Shown here: in pieces, positions 1 through 7,930 of the stretch
How positions within the stretch are numbered: the stretch's first letter is position 1
How the letters are laid out: every line of letters starts with the position of its first letter
Origin: JALZAI01 sp038212215
Lineage (GTDB): Bacteria > Actinomycetota > Actinomycetes > Mycobacteriales > Jatrophihabitantaceae
Length of the DNA: 64,000 nt
NCBI GenBank assembly: GCA_038212215.1
Contig: JBBQUT010000004.1
Span: 124,001 to 188,000, forward strand
Direction: 5' to 3'
The notes under the pieces: generated by a model
What the model was told of the DNA's origin: nothing
What the model saw: only the letters and a program-made list of their open reading frames with translations
The model's database searches: none
Position numbers and translations under genes: made by a program

Positions 1-531
1 GTCGCGCAGCGGCCCGGTCAGCAGGCCGGCTCGGGTGGTGGCGCCGACGAGGGTGAACGGAGCGAGGCCGAGCGGGATCGCGGTGGCGCCCGGGCCCTTG
101 CCGACGATCACGTCCACCCGGAAGTCCTCCATGGCCATGTAGAGCAGTTCCTCGGCGGGACGGGCGATGCGGTGAATCTCGTCGATGAACAGGACCTCGC
201 CCTCGCTGAGGCTGGTGAGCAAGGCCGCCAGGTCGCCGGCCCGTTCGATTGCCGGCCCGCTGGTGACGCGGATCGGTGCCCCCAGCTCGGCGGCGACGAT
301 CATGGCGAGACTGGTCTTGCCGAGCCCGGGCGGCCCGGAGAGCAGCACGTGATCCGGTGGCCGGTTGCGCCGCAATGCCGACTCGAGGACGAGCTGCAAC
401 TGCTCACGCACCTTGGGCTGGCCGACGAATTCGCTGAACCGTTTCGGGCGCAGGCTGGCCTCGACCTCGCGCTCCTCCACCACCGGCAGCGGGCTGACGA
501 GATCGGCATTCGGCTCGCTACGCTCCGTCAC
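1..531 (-). CDS. ruvB: Holliday junction branch-migration ATPase RuvB (3' part missing)
   Basis: Hexameric AAA+ motor that drives Holliday-junction branch migration together with RuvA. The first 177 residues are visible and the rest lies beyond the left edge. Walker A GPPGLGKT is at about residues 66-73, Walker B LFIDEIH at about 114-120, and sensor-1-like GATTRAG at about 163-169. The start is GTG at 531, whose first bases overlap the ruvA stop (GTGA), so the two genes are translationally coupled. The first residues, MTERSEP, come from a GAGCG-AGCGAG-type repeat that also appears at other gene starts here. Last gene of the ruvC-TPR-ruvA-ruvB operon. Confidence 0.97.
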   Translation of the reverse strand, partial: MTERSEPNADLVSPLPVVEEREVEASLRPKRFSEFVGQPKVREQLQLVLESALRRNRPPDHVLLSGPPGLGKTSLAMIVAAELGAPIRVTSGPAIERAGDLAALLTSLSEGEVLFIDEIHRIARPAEELLYMAMEDFRVDVIVGKGPGATAIPLGLAPFTLVGATTRAGLLTGPLRD

Positions 532-1133
532 GATCGTCCGAGCAGCTGGATCGAGCGACGCAGCATGACCGACACGTCGGGGGTCTCGCCCGCGTCGACG
601 GCGACGACGTCGATCGCGTCGGCGGCCTCACGGCCGGAGAAGCCGAGGCCGGCCAATGCGTGCGCCAGCTGGTGCCGCCATGGCGACACCGGCGTCGCCC
701 CGAGGCCCGGCGCGGCGCGCTCGGAGCCGTCGACGGAGCCGATCCGGTCGCGCAGCTCGATCACGATCCGCTCAGCACCCTTGCGACCGATTCCCGGGAC
801 GGCGGTCAGGGCGGCGAAGTCGCTGCTCGCGATGGCGCGGCGCAACTCCCGCGGCGGGTGCACCCCGAGCATCGTCTGGGCGAGTTTCGGACCGACCCCG
901 TTCGCGGTCTGCAGCAGTTCGAACAGCGCCCGCTCGTCGTCGTCGGCAAAGCCGTAGAGGGTCAGCGAGTCCTCCCGCACGACCAGGCTGGTGGCGAGCC
1001 TTGCCGCCTCGCCAACGCGCAGCCGCGCGAGCGTCCCGGGCGAACATGACACCGAGAGCCCGACGCCGCCCACGTCGACCACCGCGCCGTCCGGGCCGAG
1101 CGCCGCGACGACGCCGCGGACGCTGGCGATCAT
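528..1133 (-). CDS. ruvA: Holliday junction DNA-binding protein RuvA
   Basis: Tetrameric junction-binding subunit of the RuvAB branch-migration complex, 201 residues, the usual family length. It has an N-terminal OB fold, two helix-hairpin-helix motifs (about residues 71-90 and 107-130, with NGVGPKLAQ and VPGIGRKGAER), and a C-terminal RuvB-contact domain. ATG at 1133 overlaps the stop of the upstream TPR-like gene as ATGA, and its own stop overlaps ruvB as GTGA. A longer upstream extension of the frame overlaps that TPR-like gene and is not used. Confidence 0.97.
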   Translation of the reverse strand: MIASVRGVVAALGPDGAVVDVGGVGLSVSCSPGTLARLRVGEAARLATSLVVREDSLTLYGFADDDERALFELLQTANGVGPKLAQTMLGVHPPRELRRAIASSDFAALTAVPGIGRKGAERIVIELRDRIGSVDGSERAAPGLGATPVSPWRHQLAHALAGLGFSGREAADAIDVVAVDAGETPDVSVMLRRSIQLLGRS

Positions 1134-1669
1134 GCGTCGGCCAGCTTGTGTTCGGCGGCCGCGAGCGCGATTCGCGACGTTTCGGCCTCGTCCAGCTCTA
1201 GCTCCGCGCGGATCCGCAGCGCCCGGACGAAGTGCTGGCGGGCGTCGGACCAGTGCCCCTGGTCGAAGTCGTTCTCGCCCGCGTGTTGATGGGTGAACGC
1301 CTCGATGACCGGCCCGAACTGGCGGGCCGCCGCCAGCAGCTCGGTGAAGGTGACGTTGGACTGGGCGAAGTCGCCGCGCCACTGATCCACGTGCGCCAAT
1401 CGCAACCGGGCGGTGTGCTGCTGCGCGCCGTTGCCCGCGAGATCTGCGCGGTCGACGGCCCGCCGGCCCTGCTCGCGTGCATCCTCGAGCGAACCGATGC
1501 CGCGCAGCAACTCGACGAGTTCGGCGCGGGCGGCAAGCTCGGCGATCTCGTCCGGCGCCTCGCGAACCTCGACGTGCAGCTGATCGATGCGCGCACGCAC
1601 GGCGGGCGGGTCGGCGTACACCTCCCGCAGCGTCTGCGGGTCGTAGGTGTGCCCGAGCATCTCGCTCAT
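1130..1669 (-). CDS. TPR-like helical protein within the ruv operon
   Basis: A 179-residue soluble, predicted all-helical protein. The second half looks like tetratricopeptide helices: a segment with HQHAGENDFDQGHW, then a run of the form ARQHFVRALRIRAELE, resembling TPR proteins common in actinobacteria. No signal peptide, membrane segment or catalytic motif is visible. It is joined to both neighbours by ATGA overlaps (ruvC stop/its start, its stop/ruvA start), so it should be translated with the Ruv proteins and share their SOS control. I know no function for it. TPR folds bind proteins, so a role as adaptor or regulator of the junction machinery is only an inference. Confidence 0.8.
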   Translation of the reverse strand: MSEMLGHTYDPQTLREVYADPPAVRARIDQLHVEVREAPDEIAELAARAELVELLRGIGSLEDAREQGRRAVDRADLAGNGAQQHTARLRLAHVDQWRGDFAQSNVTFTELLAAARQFGPVIEAFTHQHAGENDFDQGHWSDARQHFVRALRIRAELELDEAETSRIALAAAEHKLADA

Positions 1670-2196
1670 CGCCCCATCTTGGCCGACGCTAGTGCAGCGG
1701 CCAGCCGCGAGGTCGCCGCACCGCGCCACACCTGGCAGATCGCGAGCGCCAGCGCGTCCGCCGCGTCGGCCGGACGAGGCGTGTCGGGCAGCTGCAGCAG
1801 CCGGGTGACCATCGCCGCGACCTGCGCCTTGTCGGCGCTGCCGGACCCCGTGACAGCCGCCTTGACCTCGCTCGGTGTGTGCAGCGCGACACGCACGCCG
1901 GCGCGAGTGGCCGCCACAATGGCGAGCCCCGCGACCTGCGCCGTGCCCATCACAGTCCGGACGTTGTGCTGGCTGAACACCCGTTCGACAGCTACAACGT
2001 CCGGCGCGAAACGGGCAATCGCCGCAGCCAGCGCGTCGGCCTGCACGAGCAACCGCTCGCCGGCCGGAGCGTTCGGAGCGGTGCGCACCACCTCGACATG
2101 GACGAGCGACAGCAGCCGCCCGGGGGCGCCGTCGACGATGCCCAGGCCGCACCGCGTCACACCCGGGTCGACACCCAGTACACGCACACTCTTCAT
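1666..2196 (-). CDS. ruvC: Holliday junction resolvase RuvC
   Basis: Dimeric endonuclease that cuts Holliday junctions, 176 residues, normal for the family. The RNase H-like acidic residues are visible: D10 in LGVDPG, E71 in AVERVF, and D144/D147 in the PADAADAL segment. The ATG at 2196 gives the canonical N-terminus MKSVRVLGVDPG; a GAGGGG run touches it, so an in-frame GTG a few codons upstream cannot be excluded. The stop overlaps the next gene as ATGA. First gene of the operon, lying 21 nt downstream of a perfect LexA-type box. Confidence 0.97.
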   Translation of the reverse strand: MKSVRVLGVDPGVTRCGLGIVDGAPGRLLSLVHVEVVRTAPNAPAGERLLVQADALAAAIARFAPDVVAVERVFSQHNVRTVMGTAQVAGLAIVAATRAGVRVALHTPSEVKAAVTGSGSADKAQVAAMVTRLLQLPDTPRPADAADALALAICQVWRGAATSRLAAALASAKMGR

Positions 2197-2217
2197 CCCC
2201 TCGCCGGCCACGATGGC

Positions 2218-2233
2218 TCGAACGGTCGTTCGA
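2218..2233. promoter_or_regulatory. LexA (SOS) box upstream of ruvC
   Basis: The sequence TCGAACGGTCGTTCGA is a perfect match to the actinobacterial SOS consensus TCGAAC-N4-GTTCGA. It ends 21 bp before the ruvC start and sits in the 111-bp region between ruvC (leftward) and the metalloprotease gene (rightward). Because the palindrome is symmetric it could affect either gene, but ruvCAB is the known DNA-damage target. Confidence 0.9.
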
Positions 2234-2307
2234 AGTAGCCTAGGCGGGCCCGCTCGGGCGTCGCGCGCCGACACGCCGCACGGGTTGGGCCACGTACTGT
2301 CATCGCC

Positions 2308-3099
2308 ATGTCCGTCCCCTACCTACAGAGACGACGCGCCGTGCGCCCCAGCCCGGTGTTCTTCGCGTTCGTCGCGGTCACGGCAGCGGGCGGATGGCTG
2401 GCATGGCAATCCGGCACGCAGCCTGGCGCGCGGCTGGGAGACGTCGGCGTTTTCCTGCTGGTGCTCGGCGGCTGGGTGGTGTCGCTGTGCTTCCACGAGT
2501 TCGCGCACGCCTACTCGGCGTACCGTGCCGGCGACGGCAGCGTCGAGGCGGCAGGCTACCTGACCCTGAACCCGTTCAGATACGCCCACCCGGTGCTGTC
2601 GATCGTCTTGCCGCTGTTCTTCATCGTGCAGGGCGGCATCGGCCTGCCAGGCGGCGCGGTGTACCTGCACCGCCACGATTTCCGCAGCAAGATCAGCCAG
2701 AGCATCGCCGCCGCGGCGGGCCCCGCAGTGAACGTCGTGTTCGCCGTGGCGCTGCTGACACTCGCGAAGGGTCACCCGGTCGACGACGCGCACCTGAGAT
2801 TCTGGACGGGGCTGGCGTTCCTCGGCTTCCTGCAGGTCACCGCGGCGGTGCTCAACCTGCTCCCGATCCCCGGCCTGGACGGTTGGGCGATCCTGGAGCC
2901 GCACCTGAACGCCGATACGGTGCGCAGCGCCGACAAGATCAAGCCGTGGGGGATGCTCGGCGTGATCGTGCTGCTGCAGATTCAACAGCTCAACAGCGCA
3001 TTCTTCGACGCCGTCGACCGGCTCTACGGGCTCACCGGCACGTCCACCGTGCTGTGGCAGATCGGGCAGTTGTTCTTCAAGTTCTGGAAGCCGCTGTAA
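2308..3099 (+). CDS. Site-2-protease family membrane metalloprotease
   Basis: Integral-membrane zinc protease of the M50 type, 263 residues. The zinc-binding HEFAH lies at about residues 63-67 in the second hydrophobic segment, and the third-ligand motif PIPGLDG at about 186-192. Several further hydrophobic stretches (about 17-34, 46-62, 98-110, 140-152, 168-186) support a small Rip/YwhC-like polytopic protein without a PDZ domain. Substrate unknown. It is transcribed divergently from ruvC, and the carboxylase module follows on the same strand. Confidence 0.85.
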   Translation: MSVPYLQRRRAVRPSPVFFAFVAVTAAGGWLAWQSGTQPGARLGDVGVFLLVLGGWVVSLCFHEFAHAYSAYRAGDGSVEAAGYLTLNPFRYAHPVLSIVLPLFFIVQGGIGLPGGAVYLHRHDFRSKISQSIAAAAGPAVNVVFAVALLTLAKGHPVDDAHLRFWTGLAFLGFLQVTAAVLNLLPIPGLDGWAILEPHLNADTVRSADKIKPWGMLGVIVLLQIQQLNSAFFDAVDRLYGLTGTSTVLWQIGQLFFKFWKPL

Positions 3100-3112
3100 G
3101 AACGGAGGCGCT

Positions 3113-3145
3113 GTGACCTGTATCCGAGCAGCGGTGACCAGATGA
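3113..3145 (+). CDS. Possible 10-codon leader peptide before accD2
   Basis: GTG at 3113 is preceded by GGAGG (3104-3108) and opens a ten-codon frame reading MTCIRAAVTR. Its TGA (3143-3145) overlaps the accD2 ATG (3142) as ATGA. accD2 itself has no good ribosome-binding site, so translation could reach it by coupling through this leader. The 4-nt SD spacing is short. The peptide contains one Cys and no run of a single amino acid, so an attenuation role is only a possibility. Confidence 0.35.
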   Translation: MTCIRAAVTR

Positions 3146-4740
3146 CCGCACTCGCATCGACGGTCAGGGCCAACGACGTGGATCGCATCGCCAACCGCGC
3201 CGCACTGCTGGAACAGATCGCGGTGATCGACGCCGAGCACGCCAAGGCGGTCGCCGGCGGAGGCGAAGGCAGCACGAGCCGTCACCACCGGCGCGGCAAG
3301 CTCCTCGCGCGAGAACGCATCGAATTGCTGCTCGACCCCGGCTCACCTTTCCTGGAACTGTCGACGCTGGCCGCATGGGGCTCCGATTTCACCGTCGGCG
3401 CGTCGGCCGTGACCGGCATCGGCGTGGTCAACGGCGTCGAGTGTCTGATCAACGCGTCGGACCCCACCGTGCGCGGCGGCGCGTCCAACCCGTACACCTT
3501 GAAGAAGACGCTGCGCGCGAACCAGATCGCTCTTGAGAATCGGCTGCCGGTCATCGGCTTGGTCGAGTCCGGCGGTGCAGATCTGCCCACGCAGAAGGAC
3601 ATCTTCATCCCGGGTGGGCAGGTGTTCCGCGACCTCACCAGGCTCTCGGCCGCCGGCATCCCCACCATCGCGATCGTGTTCGGCAACTCGACGGCAGGCG
3701 GCGCGTACATCCCGGGTATGAGCGACTACGTCGTCATGATCAAAGAGCGCTCGAAGGTGTTCCTGGCCGGTCCGCCGCTGGTGAAAATGGCGACGGGCGA
3801 AGAGTCCGACGACGAATCCCTCGGCGGGGCCGAGTTGCACGCGCGCCGGTCCGGGCTCGCCGACTACTTCGCACAGGACGAGCAGGATGCGATCCGGATC
3901 GGTCGGCAGATCGTCGCGCGCCTCAACTGGAGCAAGCAGGGCCCGGCACCGACACCCGATCCGGCGCCGCCGCTTTACTCCGAGGAGGATCTGCTCGGCT
4001 TCGTCCCAACCGATCTGAAGGTGCCGTTCGACCCGCGCGAGGTGATCGCCCGGATCGTCGACGGATCGGACTTTGACGAGTTCAAGCCGCTCTACGGCTC
4101 GTCGCTTGTCACCGGATGGGCCGACCTGCACGGCTACCCGATCGGCGTACTGGCCAACGCCCGCGGAGTTCTGTTCAGCGAGGAAGCCCAGAAGGCGGCG
4201 CAGTTCATCCAACTCGCCAACCGCGCCAACACCGCGCTCCTGTTTCTGCAGAACACCACCGGCTACATGGTCGGCGCCGAGTACGAGCGCGCCGGAATCA
4301 TCAAGCACGGCGCCCAGATGATCAACGCCGTCGCGAATTCCCGAGTGCCGCATCTGACCGTCACCATGGGTGCGTCCTACGGCGCGGGCAACTACGGCAT
4401 GTGCGGGCGCGCGTTCGGCCCGCGGTTCCTGTTCACCTGGCCCTCGGCCCGCTCGGCTGTGATGGGCCCCGCCCAACTCGCCGGCGTCATGTCGATCGTT
4501 GCCCGCCAAGCCGCCGCTGCGCGCGGCCAGGACTACGACGAGGCCGCTGATGCGGCGATGCGCGCGGTGGTCGAAAAGCAGATCGACGAACAATCCATCG
4601 CGCCACTGCTGTCCGGGATGCTTTACGACGACGCGGTGATCGACCCACGTGACACCCGCACCGTGCTCGGCATGGCGCTGTCGGCGATCCACAACGGCCC
4701 GGTCGAGGGCGCGACTCAATACGGTGTGTTCCGCCTGTGA
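3142..4740 (+). CDS. accD2: Acyl-CoA carboxylase carboxyltransferase (beta) subunit, AccD2 type
   Basis: Transfers carboxyl from carboxybiotin to an acyl-CoA. It has 532 residues with two crotonase-like halves. Typical features are the RHHRRGKLLARERI N-terminal segment, the GIPTIAIVFGNSTAGGAYIPGMSD oxyanion region (about residues 170-195) and the ASYGAGNYGMCGRA glycine-rich loop in the C-terminal half. From memory the sequence matches M. tuberculosis AccD2 closely (SGGADLPTQK, AGPPLVKMATGEESDDESLGG). That protein sits in the same order, accD2-accA2-fadE12. The acyl-CoA substrate of this AccA2/AccD2 class is not settled; a branched or methylcrotonyl-like acyl-CoA is plausible. Confidence 0.93.
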   Translation: MTALASTVRANDVDRIANRAALLEQIAVIDAEHAKAVAGGGEGSTSRHHRRGKLLARERIELLLDPGSPFLELSTLAAWGSDFTVGASAVTGIGVVNGVECLINASDPTVRGGASNPYTLKKTLRANQIALENRLPVIGLVESGGADLPTQKDIFIPGGQVFRDLTRLSAAGIPTIAIVFGNSTAGGAYIPGMSDYVVMIKERSKVFLAGPPLVKMATGEESDDESLGGAELHARRSGLADYFAQDEQDAIRIGRQIVARLNWSKQGPAPTPDPAPPLYSEEDLLGFVPTDLKVPFDPREVIARIVDGSDFDEFKPLYGSSLVTGWADLHGYPIGVLANARGVLFSEEAQKAAQFIQLANRANTALLFLQNTTGYMVGAEYERAGIIKHGAQMINAVANSRVPHLTVTMGASYGAGNYGMCGRAFGPRFLFTWPSARSAVMGPAQLAGVMSIVARQAAAARGQDYDEAADAAMRAVVEKQIDEQSIAPLLSGMLYDDAVIDPRDTRTVLGMALSAIHNGPVEGATQYGVFRL

Positions 4741-4768
4741 CCGCCGCCGTTCGACACGGGGGCCGAGC

Positions 4769-6748
4769 ATGATCACGTCCGTGCTGGTGGCGAACCGCGG
4801 CGAGATCGCGCGTCGCGTCTTTCGCACCTGCCGCGACCTCGGCCTCGACACGGTGGCGGTCTTCTCCGACCCCGACGCCGACTCGCCGCACGTCGCCGAG
4901 GCCGACGCGGCCGTCCGCCTGCCGGGGGCTGCGCCGGCCGACACCTATCTTCGCGCCGACCTCGTCATCGCCGCGGCGCAGATCGCGGGCGCTGACGCGA
5001 TCCACCCCGGCTACGGCTTCCTGTCCGAGGACGCGGCGTTCGCTCGCGCTGTGCTCGACGCCGGCCTGGCTTGGATCGGCCCGAGCCCCGACGCGATCGA
5101 CCGGATGGGCAGCAAGATCGAGTCCAAGCGGCTGATGGCAGCGGCCGGCGTCCCCGTTCTCGCCCAACTCGAACCGGCCACGGTGACGGTCGCCGACCTC
5201 CCCGTCCTGATCAAGGCCTCGGCCGGCGGTGGCGGACGCGGCATGCGCATCGTCCGCGCGCTCGAGGATCTGCCCGGCGAGGTCGAAGCGGCGCAGGCAG
5301 AGGCCGCCAGCGCGTTCGGCGATCCCACTGTCTTCTGCGAGCCCTACCTCGCTTGCGGCCATCACGTCGAGGTTCAGGTGATGGCCGACGAACACGGCAC
5401 CGCCTGGGCCGTCGGTGAGCGCGAGTGCTCGATCCAGCGGCGCCACCAGAAGGTGATCGAGGAGGCGCCGTCGCCGCTGGTCCAACGCGTCGGGCCGAAC
5501 ATGCGGCGTGCGTTGTTCAGCGCAGCCCGCGCCGCGGCGAGCGCCGTCAACTACACCGGCGCGGGCACGGTCGAATTCATCGCCGACGCCGACGGGCGGT
5601 TCTTCTTCCTCGAGATGAACACCCGCCTGCAGGTCGAGCACCCCGTCACCGAATGCACGAGCGGTCTCGATCTCGTCGCGCTGCAGATCGACGTCGCGAA
5701 CGGCGGGCACCTCGCACCGGAGCCCCCTGCAGCACACGGACACGCGATCGAAGTCCGCCTGTACGCAGAGGATCCTGCCTCGGGGTGGCAGCCGCAGTCC
5801 GGAACCCTGACCCGCGTCGCAGTCCCCGGCGTTGACGTCGCGTTCAAGGCGGGTGACAGCGCCACCGGGCTCCGCCTCGACAGCGGGGTCGAGGACGCGA
5901 CCGTCGTCAGCAGCCACTACGACCCAATGCTCGCGAAGGTCATCTCGTGGGCGCCGGACCGCACCCAGGCAGTCACCGCGCTCGCCCGCGCCGTCGCCCG
6001 CGCGAGCATCCACGGCGTCGTCACCAACCGTAACCTGCTCGTGAACGTCCTGCGGCACCCGGACTTCCTTGCCGGCAACACCGACACCGCGTTCTTCGAC
6101 CGTCACGGCCTCGACGTGCTCGCGGCGCCGCTCGCCGACCCCGCCGCGGCCCACATCTCGGCCCTGGCCGGAGCCCTCGCGGTCGACGCAGCCGGACGCA
6201 GTGACGCCAATGTCCTGCGCGGATTGCCGTCCGGGTGGCGCAACGTCGTCAGTGGGCCGCAGCGGATCGACTTGGGCGGGCGCACAATCGCGTACCGGAT
6301 CACCCGCGAGGGACTGGTCGCTGACGGGTTCGACGGGGTCGTGCTCGTGACGAATGCCCACGATCGCGTGGTGCTCGATGTCGGCGGGGTCCGTCGCAGC
6401 TTCGACGTCGCCGTCCACGACGACGCGGTGTTCGTCGACTCGCCGCTCGGCTCCGTCACGCTGCCGCGCAGCCCGCGCTTCCTCGCCCCCGCCGACGACG
6501 TGGCAGTGGGCTCGCTCGTCGCACCGATGCCCGGCACCGTCGTCCGCCTCGCGGTGACCCTCGGTGACGCCGTGCAGGCCGGGGATCCGATTCTCTGGCT
6601 CGAGGCGATGAAGATGCAGCACCGGATCGACGCGCCGGCCGACGGCCTGATCACCGAACTTCCCGTCACGCCGGGACAGCAGATCGACGTAGGCGCCCTG
6701 CTCGCGGTCGTGGCGACAGAAGCAACCGACGCGTCAATTGAGGAGTGA
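4769..6748 (+). CDS. accA2: Biotin carboxylase / biotin carrier (alpha) subunit, AccA2 type
   Basis: Carboxylates its own biotin using ATP and bicarbonate, then hands the group to AccD2. It has 659 residues: biotin carboxylase N-domain starting SVLVANRGEIA, ATP-grasp with KASAGGGGRGMR (about residues 151-162), the C-domain with EMNTRLQVEH, and a C-terminal biotinyl domain with EAMKMQH whose biotinylated lysine is K615. The ATG at 4769 lies 29 nt after the accD2 stop; upstream extension of the frame gives non-family residues. The stop is followed at once by fadE12. Confidence 0.95.
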   Translation: MITSVLVANRGEIARRVFRTCRDLGLDTVAVFSDPDADSPHVAEADAAVRLPGAAPADTYLRADLVIAAAQIAGADAIHPGYGFLSEDAAFARAVLDAGLAWIGPSPDAIDRMGSKIESKRLMAAAGVPVLAQLEPATVTVADLPVLIKASAGGGGRGMRIVRALEDLPGEVEAAQAEAASAFGDPTVFCEPYLACGHHVEVQVMADEHGTAWAVGERECSIQRRHQKVIEEAPSPLVQRVGPNMRRALFSAARAAASAVNYTGAGTVEFIADADGRFFFLEMNTRLQVEHPVTECTSGLDLVALQIDVANGGHLAPEPPAAHGHAIEVRLYAEDPASGWQPQSGTLTRVAVPGVDVAFKAGDSATGLRLDSGVEDATVVSSHYDPMLAKVISWAPDRTQAVTALARAVARASIHGVVTNRNLLVNVLRHPDFLAGNTDTAFFDRHGLDVLAAPLADPAAAHISALAGALAVDAAGRSDANVLRGLPSGWRNVVSGPQRIDLGGRTIAYRITREGLVADGFDGVVLVTNAHDRVVLDVGGVRRSFDVAVHDDAVFVDSPLGSVTLPRSPRFLAPADDVAVGSLVAPMPGTVVRLAVTLGDAVQAGDPILWLEAMKMQHRIDAPADGLITELPVTPGQQIDVGALLAVVATEATDASIEE

Positions 6749-6750
6749 GC

Positions 6751-7911
6751 ATGGACTTTCGCGAGAGCGAGGAACAGATCGCGCTGCGCAAGGCGGTCGC
6801 CGAACTGGGACGCCGCTACGGGCACGCCTACGCCGCGCCCCGGGCCCGGGCCCGCGAGCCCCTGTCCGAGCTATGGGCCGAGGCAGGTAAAGGCGGGTTT
6901 GTGGGACTGAATCTCCCCGAGCAGTACGGCGGCGGCGGCGCAGGAATGTACGAGCTTGCGATCGTGGGCGAGGAACTCAACGCCGCCGGCTGCGGCCTGC
7001 TGATGATGGTGGTCTCCCCTGCCATCAACGGCACGATCATCAGCCGCTTCGGCACCGAGGGTCAGAAGCAGCGTTGGCTGCCTGGCATCGCGTCCGGGGA
7101 GACGATCATGGCGTTCGGCGTCACCGAGCCCGATGCCGGCTCGAACACCCACAAGATCACCACGACGGCCAAGCGCGACGGCGACGACTGGATCCTCAAC
7201 GGCCGCAAGTACTACGTCTCCGGCGTCGACCACGCGCAGGCGATCCTGATCGTCGCGCGCACCGAAGACCAGACCACCGGCAAGCTCAAGCCCGCTCTGT
7301 TCGCGTTCCCCACCGACACGCCGGGCTTCGAGTACACGGCCATCGACATGGACGTCGTCATTCCGGACCAGCAGTTCATGCTCTACATGGACGACGTCCG
7401 GCTGCCTGCCGAGGCACTCATCGGTTCGGGCGACGCTGCCCTCGCCCAGCTGTTCGCGGGTTTGAACCCCGAGCGCATCATGGTCGCGTCGCACTCGATC
7501 GGCATGGGCCGGTACGCCCTCGACAAAGCCGTCGCCTACGCGAACACGCGCGTCGTATGGGGCGACAAGCCGATCGGAATGCACCAGGGCCTCTCGCACC
7601 CGCTGGCAAAAGCGAAGATCGAGCTGGAGCTGTCGAAACTGATGATGCAGAAGGCGGCAGCGCTCTACGACGCGGGCGACGACATCGGCGCCGGCGAGTC
7701 GGCCAACATGGCTAAATACGGCGCCGCCGAGGCGTCCATCGCGTGCGCCGACCAAGCCGTCCAGACACATGGCGGCAACGGGCTGGCCCATGAGTACGGG
7801 CTCGGCAACCTGCTGATCAACGCACGCGTGGCACGGATCGCTCCGGTCAGCCGCGAGATGATCCTCAACTTCGTCGCCCAGTTCAGCCTCGGCCTACCCA
7901 AGTCGTACTGA
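6751..7911 (+). CDS. fadE12: Acyl-CoA dehydrogenase, FadE12-like
   Basis: FAD enzyme that introduces the alpha-beta double bond into acyl-CoA, 386 residues in the standard three-domain fold. Recognisable segments are FGVTEPDAGSNTHKITT (FAD/substrate loop, about residues 114-130) and DQAVQTHGGNGLAHEYGL near the C-terminus. ATG at 6751 is preferred because GAGGAG lies 5 nt upstream; an in-frame GTG at 6745 overlaps the accA2 stop. It would make the unsaturated substrate for the AccA2/AccD2 carboxylase, as in leucine-type or terpenoid degradation. The gene ends 19 bp from the convergent yebC. Confidence 0.93.
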   Translation: MDFRESEEQIALRKAVAELGRRYGHAYAAPRARAREPLSELWAEAGKGGFVGLNLPEQYGGGGAGMYELAIVGEELNAAGCGLLMMVVSPAINGTIISRFGTEGQKQRWLPGIASGETIMAFGVTEPDAGSNTHKITTTAKRDGDDWILNGRKYYVSGVDHAQAILIVARTEDQTTGKLKPALFAFPTDTPGFEYTAIDMDVVIPDQQFMLYMDDVRLPAEALIGSGDAALAQLFAGLNPERIMVASHSIGMGRYALDKAVAYANTRVVWGDKPIGMHQGLSHPLAKAKIELELSKLMMQKAAALYDAGDDIGAGESANMAKYGAAEASIACADQAVQTHGGNGLAHEYGLGNLLINARVARIAPVSREMILNFVAQFSLGLPKSY

Positions 7912-7930
7912 CCTGCTCGACGCCGACCAC

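Noticed and set aside
3343..4944. Long minus-strand open frame opposite accD2
   Set aside because: Mirror of a clear carboxyltransferase; composition typical of antisense frames in GC-rich DNA.
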